Assembly (NCBI GenBank): GCA_963575745.1
Contig: CAUYUJ010000370.1
Span: 129,501 to 193,500 of the forward strand
Direction of reading: 5' to 3'
DNA: 64,000 nucleotides
Origin: Prorocentrum cordatum
Lineage: Eukaryota; Sar; Dinophyceae; Prorocentrales; Prorocentraceae
Below the pieces are notes generated by a model. The model worked only from the letters and a program-made list of their open reading frames with translations. It was not told the DNA's origin and made no database searches. Of the stretch, positions 54,633-64,000 are shown in pieces; the first letter of the stretch is position 1; each line of letters begins with the position of its first letter. Position numbers and translations under genes: made by a program.

Positions 54633-54935
54633 ACCGTCGTCCTCGTCGACGCTCCCCGCCGCCGCCGCCCGCAGCCGCAGGCGCCGGCGCCGGCCCAGAA
54701 AAGGAAATCGTCGTCCCCGCTGCCGCCGGCAGCCGCCGCCGACGCAAGCGCTGGCCCGAGGAGAAGGGACGCAGGGCAGGAAGGGAAAGGGGGTGGGGGG
54801 GGGTTCGAACCCCCCCCCCTCCGTCACGGGAGGGGGGGGTGGGTAAGGGTAAGGGGGGGGGGGTTCGAACGCCCCCCCCCTCCATCCAGGGGGGGGAGTC
54901 GGGTTTCAAACCCCACCCCCCCTCCAAGCGACCAC
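54633..54935. repeat. GC-rich stretch with poly-G hairpins, TTCGAA centres
   Basis: GGGGGGGTTCGAACCCCCCC near 54796 and a GGTTCGAACGCC version near 54863, then GGGTTTCAAACCCC near 54903, each followed by CCTCC. They resemble the palindromes at 53431-53682. Confidence 0.75.
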
Positions 54936-55544
54936 AGAACGAGCTCTTTGCAATAGTATTTCGGCCTAATTCGCTGACCATCCGGAGACTCGCAAAAACT
55001 GTTACTCCACGGACAATATGGCCTCCAAGACGGCCAACATGGTCTCCAAAATGGCCACGATGGCCCCATCAAACCCCAAGATGGCCTCCCGTCTCCACCG
55101 CCGCTGCCGCTGGGGGGCGGTGCGCCAGGGCTGCCCGCCCCTGACGCCAGACTCCTCCTCCTCCTCCTCCTCCTCCTCCTCCTCTCCGTGCCGAGCCAGG
55201 GTCGCCGCAGGGCATCCGCTGGCCGGCGGGCGAGACGCTGACAGACAGATGCAGTCAATACTGTGCCATCGTCTCGGGCGGCGCTTACGGGGGGGGGGCG
55301 ATAAGCAAGTGGGGCTCGCGCCTACTTGGTCCTGGAAACGGCACGACGCTTTTCGATCGTGTTCGATTTGTCGTTTTTGTGGCCGCTTCCACCGCCGTTC
55401 TTGTTGATGCTTCTGGCGCCGTTGGTTTGCCGTTCTCGTTTCCCCTTGTGGGAGCCTGGTCCAAATCACAACTTGTTGACCGTATCCGGACCGTTTTCGA
55501 ACAAGCTCGAAAGTCCTTCGGATTCCAGGACTGCCCATGCCGTT
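54936..55544. other. No gene; short CCAAGATGGCC-type repeats and a small (TCC)n
   Basis: At 55018-55092 ATGGCCTCCAAGACGGCC-like words recur, a small member of the family in the channel intron. (TCC)n lies at 55154-55183. The remainder is unrecognised. Confidence 0.4.
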
Positions 55545-56400
55545 TCGGTGAACTATTGTTCCCAACCATTCTGTTGTGTTGGGTCCTCGTTTTGAAGAGA
55601 TAGCGCCCCGCGTCCTCCTCCTTCCTCCTTCTTCCTACTCGTTTTCCGACTCGCATCCCTGCAATCCATGCCTCTGCCCTCTGGATGTCTCTGTTTCGGC
55701 ACACCCATCACATGTTTCGTGGCCCCATCAGGAGCTCCACCGAAGGCCCCAATGGCTGCGTTCGCATGGCACCGCCGCACCCAGTTTGGCACACGCCTCT
55801 CACGTTTCGTGGCCCCATACTGGGGTTCCACCGAAGGCCGTACGTAGTAGCTGCGTTCGCGTGGCACCCCCGCGCCCATGTCGGCACACCCATCACATCA
55901 CGCGCTTCGTGGCCCTATAGGGAGCTCCACCGATGGCCCCAGCGGCTGCGTTCGCATGGCACCGCTGCGCCCGTTTCGGCACACGCCTCACATGCTTCGT
56001 GGCCACACAGGGAGTTCCACCGAAGGAGCCAGTGGCTGCGTTCGCATAGCACCGCCGTGCCCAGTTCGGAACACCCTCACACGTTTCAGTGCCCCAGAAG
56101 GAGTTCTGTCAAAGGCACCAATAGCTGCGATCGCAAGGCACCGCCGCGCCCGTTTCGGCACACCCCTCACACGTTTCGTGGCCCGTATGGGAGTTCCGCC
56201 GAAGGCCGTAGTAGCTGCGTTCGCCTGGCGCCGCCGAACCCGTTTCGGCACACACCTCACACGTTTCGTGGCCTATACGGGGGCTCCACCGAAGGCCACA
56301 ATGGGTGCGTTTGCACGGCACCACCCACCGCTTCGTGGCCCCTTAGAGAGCTCCACCGAAAGCGGTACCCACAACGCGGTACTCCCAACTGCACATGGCT
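55545..56400. repeat. Eight-copy minisatellite of 88-95 bp plus shared module
   Basis: On the minus strand about eight copies run from 56380 to 55695. Each has GGTGGAACTCC or GGTGGAGCTCC, GGCCACGAAACGTGTGAGG and GTGTGCCGAAACGGG. They are followed by a purine-rich linker and the module TTCAAAACGAGGACCCAAC (55545-55610). The order is the same as at 50585-50880 and in the same relative orientation. Confidence 0.8.
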
Positions 56401-56690
56401 GGGTCCTTCGCAAAGATATGTTAAACCATTTCGTTGAACGTTTTTTGACGAAAAGAGTATAGGACAAATCGACCATGCCGTTTCCAAAGCCCTTTTAGGA
56501 TGCATCTTTGGGGGATCTCCTCTGTCCGTCCTATCGCGCCAGCCATCCGTGTCGGTTCCATGTCGAATCTGCGTCGAATCCGTGTCGAATCCGAGTCGAA
56601 CCCGTGTCGGAGTACACGAAAGTACTGCCATTCTGTAGAGGCCTCCTACATGGGGTCCGAGTAGATGGAGTCGGTGGATCTCACCGCATC
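56401..56690. repeat. Short GTCGAATCCGT repeats, otherwise no gene
   Basis: At 56545-56615 a degenerate 11-16-bp unit (TGTCGAATCTGCG, TCGAATCCGTG, TCGAACCCGTG) recurs about six times. Confidence 0.6.
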
Positions 56691-56697
56691 GCCGACA

Positions 56698-56822
56698 CAT
56701 CGGCGATGCATCGCCGATGCATAGGCCATGCACTGGCGACGTTAACGATGCATCAGCGACGTCGGCGTGGAGGAAGTCGGGCTCCACATCGAGCCGCATC
56801 GCCGATGCATCGGCGATGCGGC
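56698..56822. repeat. Two perfect palindromes with GATGCATC core
   Basis: CATCGGCGATGCATCGCCGATG (56698-56719) equals its own reverse complement over 22 bp. A 30-bp perfect palindrome centred on the same GATGCATC lies at 56793-56822, with the arms swapped (GCATCGCC outside, GGCGATGC on the other side). Both can form cruciforms without a loop. Degenerate CATCGNCGATG words lie between them. Confidence 0.9.
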
Positions 56823-57783
56823 GCGAACCTCCGACCCCATCTGCTCGGACCCCACCTGCGAGGCCTGGATTCTGACAGGACTGGACAGGCCCCGCGAAGG
56901 TGCAAAGGAAAGCCCACTGAGAGACAGAACAGATGCAGATGCAACCAATGCTGTGCAATCGTCTTGCTCGTCGGCTCTGCTGGCCGACCCGACCCGGGCC
57001 GACGCGCTGTCCGCCCCTGGAGCACGGGCACGCCGCCAGGCCGGGAGGTCGGAGCGGTCCATCCCGGATCGCTCGGCGGCAATCGGCGGCCGATCGGTCG
57101 GTCGGCGGGCAATCGGCGGCCGATCGGCGGGCAGTCGGCGGCCGATCGCTCGGCGGCACGTCGGCGACCGCTCGGCGGCAATCGGCGGCCGAGACTTCAG
57201 AGGGCGCCGCCGTGCCGCCCTCCACCTTGGCGCCAGAAGGCGTCTGTGCACCACCGCCGTGCCCGACCCGGGCCATCCCGATCCCTGGCATGGAGCCCTG
57301 GACTCCTCGCGCCGTGAAGACAGTCACGACGCTTTCGTTTTCGCAATGTTCGGCTCCCTGGGGCCCCAGGGCCGACAGAGCACAACATAGGATGACAAGC
57401 TGGTCCGAGGGCAAAGGTCTGGACCGCTGGGGGCCCACGCTGTGGAACAGTGCCGGGGTCGGTTGTCTGTGTGAATTGCGCAGTCCTGGCCGAGGCCGGG
57501 AGGGCCAGTGCACCACCATGGGGCGCAAAGGCTGCCCTGGCCAGGCATTGCGGTGGTGTATAGATGCCTTCCGCGGACCACCTTCCGGAACTTCCGCTCG
57601 CTCAGCGACACGTGGCCCCTCGGGGTGGCAAGGAAGACCAGGCGCTGATCCGTGTAGAGGCGGCCCGAGGCTGCGCGGGAGGCCTGCAGGGCAGCCTGGA
57701 GCTCCTCGTCGCCGAGGTCGTCCGACTGGCGGAAGGCGTACACGGCCGACGAGGTCGCCTCCTGTGAGGGGACAGGGGAGAGG
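56823..57783. other. No recognised gene; GGCCGATCGGCGG repeats at 57060-57200
   Basis: AATCGGCGGCCGATCGG and related words recur about six times between 57070 and 57195, again highly palindromic (ATCGGCGGCCGAT). The flanking sequence has no recognised domain. Long frames on both strands overlap one another and look compositional. Confidence 0.4.
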
Positions 57784-58262
57784 GAGGGAGGGATGGGGGG
57801 GAGGGAGGAGGGAGGGGAGAGGGAGGAGGAGGAGGAGGAGGAGGAGGAGGAGGAGGGAGGAGGAGGAGGAGGAGGAGAGGAGGAGCAGGAGGAGGAGGAG
57901 GACGAGGAGGAGGATGAGGAGGAGGAGGAGGAGGATGAGGATGAGGAGGAGGAGAGGATGAGGAGGAGGGAGGAGGGAGGAGGGAGGAGGAGGAGGAGGG
58001 AGGAGGGAGGAGGGAGAGGGAGGAGGGAGGAGGGAGGAGGAGGAGGGAGGAGGGAGGAGGGAAGGAGGGAGGAGGGAGGAGGGAGGAGGGAGGAGGGAGG
58101 AGGGAGGAGGAGGAGGGAGAGGAGGAGAGGAGGGGAGGGAGGAGGAGGGGAGGAGGGAGGAGGAGGAGGAGGAGGAGGAGGAGGAGGAGGAGGAGGGAGG
58201 AGGAGGAGGAGGGAGGAGGAGGAGGAGGAGGAGGAGGAGGAAGAGGAGGAGGAGGGAGGGGA
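57784..58262. repeat. Polypurine (GGA)n/(GAG)n tract
   Basis: About 480 bp of G and A with mixed GGA, GAG and GGGA periods, the longest pure-purine run in the window. Confidence 0.95.
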
Positions 58263-59095
58263 TGAGGGAGGGGCAGACACGACCCGGGACCCTGCCACAA
58301 GAAATCCAGGGTCACATCCTTCGTCGACCTTGAGCTTCGTAGGGCACGGCATGGGTCCCTTGGCCCGCCGTCGGATGAGACGCTCTCGTGGGTTATTCGA
58401 CGGCAAGCCCCTCTCTTCCTTCGCGCGCCTATGGTGAGGGCGTGGGATGAGGAACTCTTCGATAAGGAACACGGGGTCTGGAAGCTAGGGGATCACGAGT
58501 TGAGGCTTGGCCATCGATACCACCGTACTGTATCTCAGCACTGTCTGGTGACCTGGCTCCCGATCTGAACCTGGCCTGGGCTTGCCTTCACCAAGGGCGG
58601 ATTCACCGAGAGGCCGACAAACCCTGGGGGCCTGAAGAGGGGCACCACGGCCCGACTTGCTCATTGAGCCTCGGACCAGAGGCTTGGCCACTGCGCTGTC
58701 GAATCTGACGAGTCGGGTCTCGACACTGAACATTCCAGACACCAGAGCACAGCACACGACTCTGGCTTATTGCGTTCCGCTGGCATCTACACATCAGATG
58801 TCAGACTCTGGCGCCCTTCATCCAATATTCCGAGAGCTCTTCCTCCCTCACTGGCACCCTTCTCTTCCTGCAGTGCATAATAAGTCTGCTCATCTTGCTC
58901 ATCCTCCTCCATCTTTCCCCCTGCCACCATAATCCCACCAACTTCCACCAGCCCTTTTGACGGAAGTGGTTCATCCAGTGTTTTCTTCCCTCGTCCGACA
59001 CAGCCCCATCTTATTCTTCTTCTATCCGTGGAACGGGTTTACCCCTCCTCCTCCTCCGCCTGAAGGATGCCGGGGCCGAGGGGCCGCATCTGTCG
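58263..59095. other. Stretch without a recognisable gene
   Basis: Ordinary composition; no motif, RNA gene or inverted repeat noticed. Confidence 0.35.
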
Positions 59096-59099
59096 GCGA

Positions 59100-59273
59100 C
59101 TCCGAAGGGTATGGTTTGCAAAGGGTGTGGTTTGCAACTGGCACCCTGGGGGGCACCCAGGGGGGCGGGCGGGGACCCCAACAGAGCTCTCCGCCGCGCC
59201 CCGAGGAGGCCCGACGAGGGCAGTGTCGTGCCCCCCAGGCCCCAACGGCGCCGATCGCAAACCATACCCCAGC
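59100..59273. mobile_element. Possible MITE with GGGTATGGTTTGC inverted ends
   Basis: The left end AGGGTATGGTTTGC (followed by a second GTGTGGTTTGCAA) and CCTGGGGGGCAC are mirrored on the right by GTGCCCCCCAGG and GCAAACCATACCCC. The element is about 175 bp without ORF. It sits directly upstream of the truncated RT at 59290. No clear target duplication. Confidence 0.45.
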
Positions 59274-59289
59274 GTAACCTCACCCCTTG

Positions 59290-59800
59290 TAGTCGCCGAA
59301 TCTGGGGCACCCAGTTTGGCTTCAAGTCGCGCCGCGGAACCACAGACGCAATCTTCCTTGCTGGGCGGAGGCTGGAGGAAGCGTGTGGGCGGGCGCAGCA
59401 GGCCAGCTCGTGCTTCTCGCCCTGGACTGGGCCAAGGCGTTCGATAGAGTCGGGGCGTTGACCTAAGGAACCCTAAATAAGGAACGAGGCCTCTTTTTTC
59501 CATAAGTTGAACTTCGACTTCCCATCGAAAACAAAAGGAAAACCTGAGGCAAGCGGTGAAACACTTAAAGAACACCGAGCCCCTCCCCAACGAAAAGGGT
59601 TCCTTCCTCAGCGCCCCGACTGTAGCGTCATGCCGGGGCATCTGCTGAGAGCATTGCAGCGTTCCGGGGTCCCAGAGAAAATGTCGGCAACTCTTCAAGC
59701 CCTCTACACGGGCAGGAACTTCGCGGTTCGCGAAGCGGGCGTGACGTCTGGGACCCGCGAGCAGCACGCGGGAATCCGCCGACCCCTGTCGGCGTGTGGA
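59290..59800 (+). pseudogene. Truncated non-LTR reverse transcriptase fragment, interrupted by a MITE
   Basis: The plus strand reads QFGFKSRRGTTDAIFLAGRR, then in a shifted frame LLALDWAKAFD (motif A). After the 176-bp insertion it reads SVMPGHLLRALQRSGVPEKM, then LYTGRNFAVREAGV and EQHAGIR, breaking off just before motif B (GIRQGCPLS expected). Only about 150 codons remain. It belongs to a different non-LTR lineage from the element at 28.7-45.4 kb, whose motif A is DIAAAF. Dead by truncation, frameshift and insertion. Confidence 0.75.
59447..59622. mobile_element. MITE with CAGTCGGGGCG-type ends and TA target duplication
   Basis: The left end GAGTCGGGGCGTTGA and the right end (reverse complement CAGTCGGGGCGCTGA) share most of 25 bp, including AAGGAACCCT. 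TA flanks both sides (59445-59446 and 59623-59624). Removing the element and one TA rejoins the RT codons GAT AGC GTC exactly in frame, which proves the boundaries. TA duplication is the mark of the Tc1/mariner group. No ORF. Confidence 0.8.
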
Positions 59801-60230
59801 AGAGGCCGTCGAATCTCAGCAAAGTTGTAGTTGAATCGAAGGGACGCCCCTTCCCTTTGATCCCTTCCCCGCTGGGGTGGGGGGGGTCCCGGCGGCGGCC
59901 TCCCGGGGGGGGTCCCACAGGCTGGGCCCAGCGCTGCTCGCGCCGTTCCGGCCCGAACAGTCGCACCGCACCTCGGGGCAATGCAACATTGGCGCGCAGC
60001 TGCGCGCGAGGCGCCACGCCAAGCCCTGGTTTGCCGCGCACAGCGCAACACCCGTGCTGAAGCCGCGTAGAATGTAGAATGTGCACATGTACGTACATGA
60101 TGTATGTAGTCTGGTAGGTGTGTGTGTATGCATGCACGAATGTACGGACTTGATCTATGTAGCTACGTATACGGACATGTATTCTTTGCACGTATATGTG
60201 TATATTAATTTTCCGAATCATATTTTTTAA
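59801..60230. repeat. Unrecognised GC-rich part, then alternating purine-pyrimidine stretch
   Basis: 60065-60225 is rich in TGTACGTACATG, TGTGTGTATGCATGCACG and ACGTATAC words, i.e. alternating purine-pyrimidine DNA. A similar stretch lies at 61080-61240. The two flank the GGCCCC-type repeat at 60240-60800. Confidence 0.5.
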
Positions 60231-60860
60231 TAAGACCGGGGGATCCCAGAACCCCACCCCCCTCGAACGAATTCGGCCCACCCCGGGCCTCTCGGGCAAC
60301 CCGCCGGACGACTCGGGAGAAACCCACGAGAACCCGAAGACGGCCCCAGAGGGCTCCAGGCGTTCCTGCGCGCTCCCGAAACGACCCCCCCCAAAGATCG
60401 CTCCAAAACGCCCCAAGAGGCCTCCAAGAGCACTTCCAATAGACCCCAAGAGGCAAAAATCATTGATTTGCAATTGGTCGTTGGTGAATTTTTGGGTTAT
60501 CCTCTTTTCGGCTCCCCGACGCTCCAAGACGGCGGTCTTCTGGGCGTCCGAAGCCGCCTGGGAGGCTCGAACATCGCCCCCCACAACCATCTGAAAGGGC
60601 TTCCAGGCAATCCAAGGGAGCCCCAAGACGGCACAACAGGGTTCCAAGATGGCCTAAGAGAGCCCCATGACGGCCCAAAATGGCCCCAAGACGCCCTCCG
60701 AAACATTCCAAATCGTGAGCCGGTCGTTCAGATAGACCGTGGTTGGAGGCAGGGTGGTCCGAGGAGGCCCCTATAGGCTCCCAAAAGACGCCAAGGAGGC
60801 CTCCAGAAAGCCTTAAGAAAACCGGACGGCTCTCCCAGGAGGAGCCTCTGCAAAGAGAGC
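60231..60860. repeat. GGCCCCAAGACG-type dispersed repeat
   Basis: Words such as AGACGGCCCCAGAGGGCTCC, CCCCAAGACGCCCTCC and TGACGGCCCAAAATGGCCCC, and a central AAAATCATTGATTTGC, match the layout of the channel-intron repeat (18826-21360). No coding frame is conserved. Confidence 0.65.
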
Positions 60861-61277
60861 TGAGGAGGATGGGGAGAATACGCAGGGTATGGCGAGAATG
60901 AAGAAAAACAACATGTAGAGGAGGGATAACGAATAACATTATTGTAACGGCGAGGCCGGAAACAAATCAGCAAGAACTTATCGCTAAATGGTTGGCTTGA
61001 CCTTCCTGCCGTTCCGCCTGCATGGCAAACTTCAAGGACCAAGGTGCTGGCGCGAAGCGCCACTGCAGCCTTGTACATCAATCTATATAATCATATATCA
61101 TTACACATACATACATGCGTGCGTGTCTATGCACATGTGCACATGTATGATCATGTACGTGTATGTAGGCATGCTTTCGCATATCTCCATACAGGCGAAC
61201 ATGCATGCATATGTTTACATGCTCTACATTGATGTCTCCATATGCGCCGCCTGCCGAGGTCCCTACGGTGCGTCAAT
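60861..61277. repeat. Unique sequence and alternating CATGCATG-rich stretch
   Basis: 61080-61240 is alternating purine-pyrimidine (ACATACATGCGTGCGTG, ATGCACATGTGCACATG). The rest is unrecognised. Confidence 0.45.
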
Positions 61278-61602
61278 TTAAGTCGGGCGTGTCCCCATAC
61301 AAAGGGATTTTCGATGAAAAATAAAAGATACGGACAAATACGCCAAACTTGTCAAACAATACTAAACAAATACCCTGTGACGTACCCAACCCAATTGTAT
61401 CATGGGAAACGATGAGTTGGCCGAAACTTGCATGGACAATCAAATTGCAGGATCCATTGTTTGATATGTAAGCTACTTGGGACACGCGCCTATGGAATGA
61501 TGTGCAGGAGAACCGTACAAGAACGAGGGGCGACACCTACAGGCTCGAAGAGGACATGGGGAGTCGGGAACGAAGAGCAGGAGAACGAGGTGCGGGAAGC
61601 CC

Positions 61603-63680
61603 ACTGTGCTGGGCCCCTCAGCAGCCCTCGAAAGTGGCGACAGTTTCACAGATCGCAGCCCCCCAGGGATTGCGGGGTCTAATCTGAGTCTGCGGTAAGT
61701 ACCCACTGTGCTGGGCCCCTGAGCAGCCCTCGAAAGTAACGACAGTTTCACAGATCGCAGCCCCCCAGGGATGGCGAGGTCTAATCTGAGTCTGCGGTGA
61801 ATACCTTCTGTGCTGTGCCCCTCAGCAGCCCTCGAAAGTGACGACAGTTTCACGGATCACAGCCCCTCCAGGGATGGCGAGGTCTAATCTGAGTCTGCGG
61901 TGAGTACCCAGTGTGCCAGGCCCCTCAGCAGCCCTCGAAAGTGGCGACAGTTTCACAGATCGCAGCCCCCCAGGGATTGCGAGGTCTAATTTGAGTTTGC
62001 GGTAAGTACCCACTGTGCTGGGCCCCCCAGCAGGCCTCGAAAGTGGCGACAATTTCGCAGATCGCAGCCCCCCAGGGATGGCGAGGTCTAATTTGAATCT
62101 GCGGTGAGTACCCACTGTGCTGGGCCCCCCAGCAGGCCTCGAACGTGGCGACAGTTTCACAGATCACAGCCCCCCAGGGATGGCGAGGTCTAATTTGAGT
62201 CCGCGGTGAGTACCCACTGTGCTGGGCCCCCCAGCAGGCCTCGAAAGTGGCGACAGTTTCACAGATCGCAGCCCCCCAGGGATGGCGAGGTCTAATTTGA
62301 ATCAGCGGTGGTACCCACTGTGCTGGGCCCCCCAGCAGGCCTCGAAAGTGGCGACAGTTTCACAGATCGCAGCCCCCCAGGGATGGCGAGGTCTAATTTG
62401 AATCTGCGGTGGCCCCACTGTGCTGGGCCCCCCAGCAGGCCTCGAAAGTGGCGACAGTTTCACAGATCGCAGCCCCCCAGGGATGGCGAGGTCCCATTTG
62501 AATCTGCGTGGGTACCCACTGTGCTGGGCCCCCCAGCAGGCCTCGAAAGTGGCGACAGTTTCACAGATCGCAGCCCCCCAGGATGGCGAGGTCTAATTTG
62601 AATCTGCGGTGAGTACCCACTGTGCTGGGCCCCCCAGCAGGCCTCGAAAGTGGCGACAGTTTCACAGATCGCAGCCCCCCAGGGATTGCGAGGTCGAATC
62701 TGAGTTTGCGGTAGTACCCACTGTGCTGGGCCCTTCAGCAGCCCTCGAAAGTACGACAGTTTCACAGATCGCAGCCCCCCAGGGATGGCGAGGTCTAATT
62801 TGAGGTGCGGCCCCCCGGTGCTGGGCCCCCCAGCAGGCTCGAAAGTGGCGACAGTTTCACAGATCGCAAGCCCCCGGGTGATGGCGAGGTCGAATCTGAA
62901 TCTGCGGTGTGTACTCCCGGTGGCTGGGCCCCCCAGCAGGCCTCGAAAGTGGCGAAGTTTCACAGATCGCAGCCCCCCAGGGATGGCGAGGTCTATTTGA
63001 ATCCGCCGTGGGTGCCCACTGTGCTGGGCCCCCCAGCAGGCCTCGAAAGTGGCGACAGTTTCACATATCGCAGCCCCCCAGGGATGCGAGGACTAACTTG
63101 CCCCCCCCCAAGGATGGCGACGGTGCAATTTCAATCCGCCGTAAAGTGTAATCCAGCCCCCAAGGATGGCGAGGTGCAATTTCAATCCGCCGTGTGTACC
63201 TACTGTGCTGGGCCCCCCAGCAGGCCTCGAAAGTGGCGACAGCTTCACAGATCGCAGCTCCCCAGGGATGGCGAGGTCTAATTTGAATCTGCGGTGAGTA
63301 CCCACTGCGCTGGGCCCCCCAGCGGGCCTCGAAAGTGGCGACAGTTTCACAGATCGCAGCCCCCCAGGGATGGCGAGGTGCAATTTCAATCCGCCGTGTG
63401 TACCCACTGTGCTGGCCCCCCCAGCAGGCCTCGAAAATGGCGACAGTTTCACAGATCGCAGCCCCCCAGGGATGGCGAGGTGCAACTTCAATCCGCCGTG
63501 TGTACCCACTGTGCTGGGCCCCCCAGCAGGCCTCGAAAGCGGCGACAGTTTCACAGATCGCAGCCCCCCAAGGATGGCGAGGTGCAATTTCAATCCGCCG
63601 TGTGTACCCACTGTGCTGGGCCCCCCAGCAGGCCTCGAAAGTGGCGACAGTTTCACAGATCGCAGCCCCCCAGCTGGCAC
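61603..63680. repeat. About 20 copies of a 102-bp satellite
   Basis: Each unit has CCACTGTGCTGGGCCCC, CAGCAGGCCTCGAAAGTGG, CGACAGTTTCACAGATCGC and CCCCCCAGGGATGGCGAGG, then a variable AATTTGAATCTGCGGTGAGT. The first copies have CAGCAGCCCTCG; those near the right end have GTGCAATTTCAATCCGCCGT, so variants are clustered. Copies around 62800-63180 are shortened or rearranged. Frames on both strands pass through several units because the period is often a multiple of three, but stops and indels interrupt them. Confidence 0.95.
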
Positions 63681-63724
63681 GCAGCGACGAGCGAGGCAAA
63701 AGGCAAGGGGTAAGAGAGGGGCGG

Positions 63725-63795
63725 GAAGGAAGAAAGGAGACGCGCGAGCAGTGCTCTATTCAAAACGAGAACCCAACGCAGGAGGGTTGGGAATA
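63725..63795. repeat. Shared module next to the 102-bp satellite
   Basis: GAAGGAAGAAAGGAGACGCG, then GTGCTCTATTCAAAACGAG and AACCCAACGCAGGAGGGTTGGG. The same order occurs at 50780-50870 (plus) and 55545-55640 (minus), next to a different minisatellite. Confidence 0.7.
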
Positions 63796-63859
63796 ATACA
63801 CTGACTATTTTTCTACTATTTTTGAATATTCCCCCTGTAGAGGGACAGGCCCGACTTAA

Positions 63860-64000
63860 GCGTAGATCCACGCCGCGGACTCCACTCGGGCGCCTTGGGC
63901 GGCCTGGCACCCTGCAGGGCCCGCACGCCCCCCGGGGGTCCTGCGCGTCCAGCGCGGCGTCGTCCGGGCTCCACGCGTGCCTGCCGAGCGACCCCCTGAG
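63860..64000. other. Window end, no recognisable gene
   Basis: GC-rich sequence outside the TTAA-flanked element; nothing recognised. Confidence 0.3.

Larger units (their letters stand above)
61278..63859. mobile_element. TTAA-flanked inverted-repeat element carrying a 2-kb satellite (GTCGGGC family, copy d)
   Basis: TTAA (61278-61281) is followed by GTCGGGCGTGTCCCCATACA. The right end is AATATTCCCCCTGTAGAGGG and ACAGGCCCGAC followed by TTAA (63856-63859). The terminal inverted repeats agree over about 30 bp. Subterminal GATGAAAAATAAAA and the GACTATTTTTCTACTATTTT block link it to the 150-170-bp copies a, b and c. Inside are a 20-copy 102-bp array and the AAAACGAG module. No transposase is present, so it would be mobilised in trans. 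TTAA targets suggest a piggyBac-like source, but the ends lack the usual CCC start. Confidence 0.75.

Noticed and set aside
53095-54846. 583-codon ORF rich in Thr, His and Pro
   Set aside because: It is a read-through of the ACC satellite and flanking poly-G hairpins.
54790-54910. GGTTCGAACC words resembling tRNA T-arms
   Set aside because: They are the centres of poly-G/poly-C palindromes; no acceptor, D or anticodon arms are nearby.
62460-63804. Repetitive ORFs through the 102-bp satellite
   Set aside because: They follow the repeat period and break wherever a unit has an indel; there is no sign of a protein.

Overview
The window reads as nuclear DNA of a dinoflagellate. Four things point there. 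There are pieces of an ion-channel gene of the single-repeat plus EF-hand kind. There are relics of the GGQWQ/PDAISY-type pentatricopeptide repeats that are abundant in dinoflagellates. Long, young retroelements carry giant ORFs. Large GC-rich, mostly non-coding stretches are filled with satellites and inverted-repeat elements. The species cannot be told from the sequence, and the assignment is inference. I see no bacterial genes, operons, CRISPR arrays, tRNAs or rRNAs.

Layout. 1-3.5 kb: no recognisable gene, a GAG tract and a GATCGAT-type 12-bp minisatellite. 3.5-14.75 kb: eight tandem units of 1.4-1.9 kb, each with a (CGA)n block, two related hairpin segments and a shared spacer. 14.75-16 kb: GGCCCCAAGANGG-type repeats, a TA-flanked MITE-like element and a 15-bp minisatellite. 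16.2-22.3 kb (minus strand): two exons of a voltage-gated cation channel (S1 to early S6, and the end of S6 plus EF-hands), separated by about 4.5 kb of repeat-filled intron. 22.3-28.7 kb: repeat-rich DNA with four perfect 113-bp repeats, several inverted-repeat elements and dispersed duplicates.

28.7-45.4 kb (minus strand) is the centre of interest. A non-LTR retrotransposon (APE endonuclease, reverse transcriptase, C-terminal zinc knuckle) has been split by an 11.6-kb tyrosine-recombinase retroelement at 30350-41957. The inserted element has the split direct repeat layout A1-ORF-B1-A2-B2 of PAT/Ngaro-type elements. Its one intact ORF of about 3,520 codons carries, in order, a membrane-anchored N-terminus, a Cys/His cluster, a C5-methyltransferase-like region, DIRS-type RT and RNase H, and a YR with all catalytic residues visible. 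Removing it rejoins the host element in frame.

45.4-64 kb: a degenerate PPR gene relic (46.3-48.4 kb), long polypyrimidine and ACC satellites, palindromic poly-G hairpins, and two related minisatellite arrays. At 59.3-59.8 kb a truncated RT is interrupted by a MITE that leaves a TA duplication. At 61.28-63.86 kb a TTAA-flanked inverted-repeat element carries a 20-copy 102-bp satellite. Function in this window is almost entirely that of mobile elements acting on each other; the only host gene I support with confidence is the channel.
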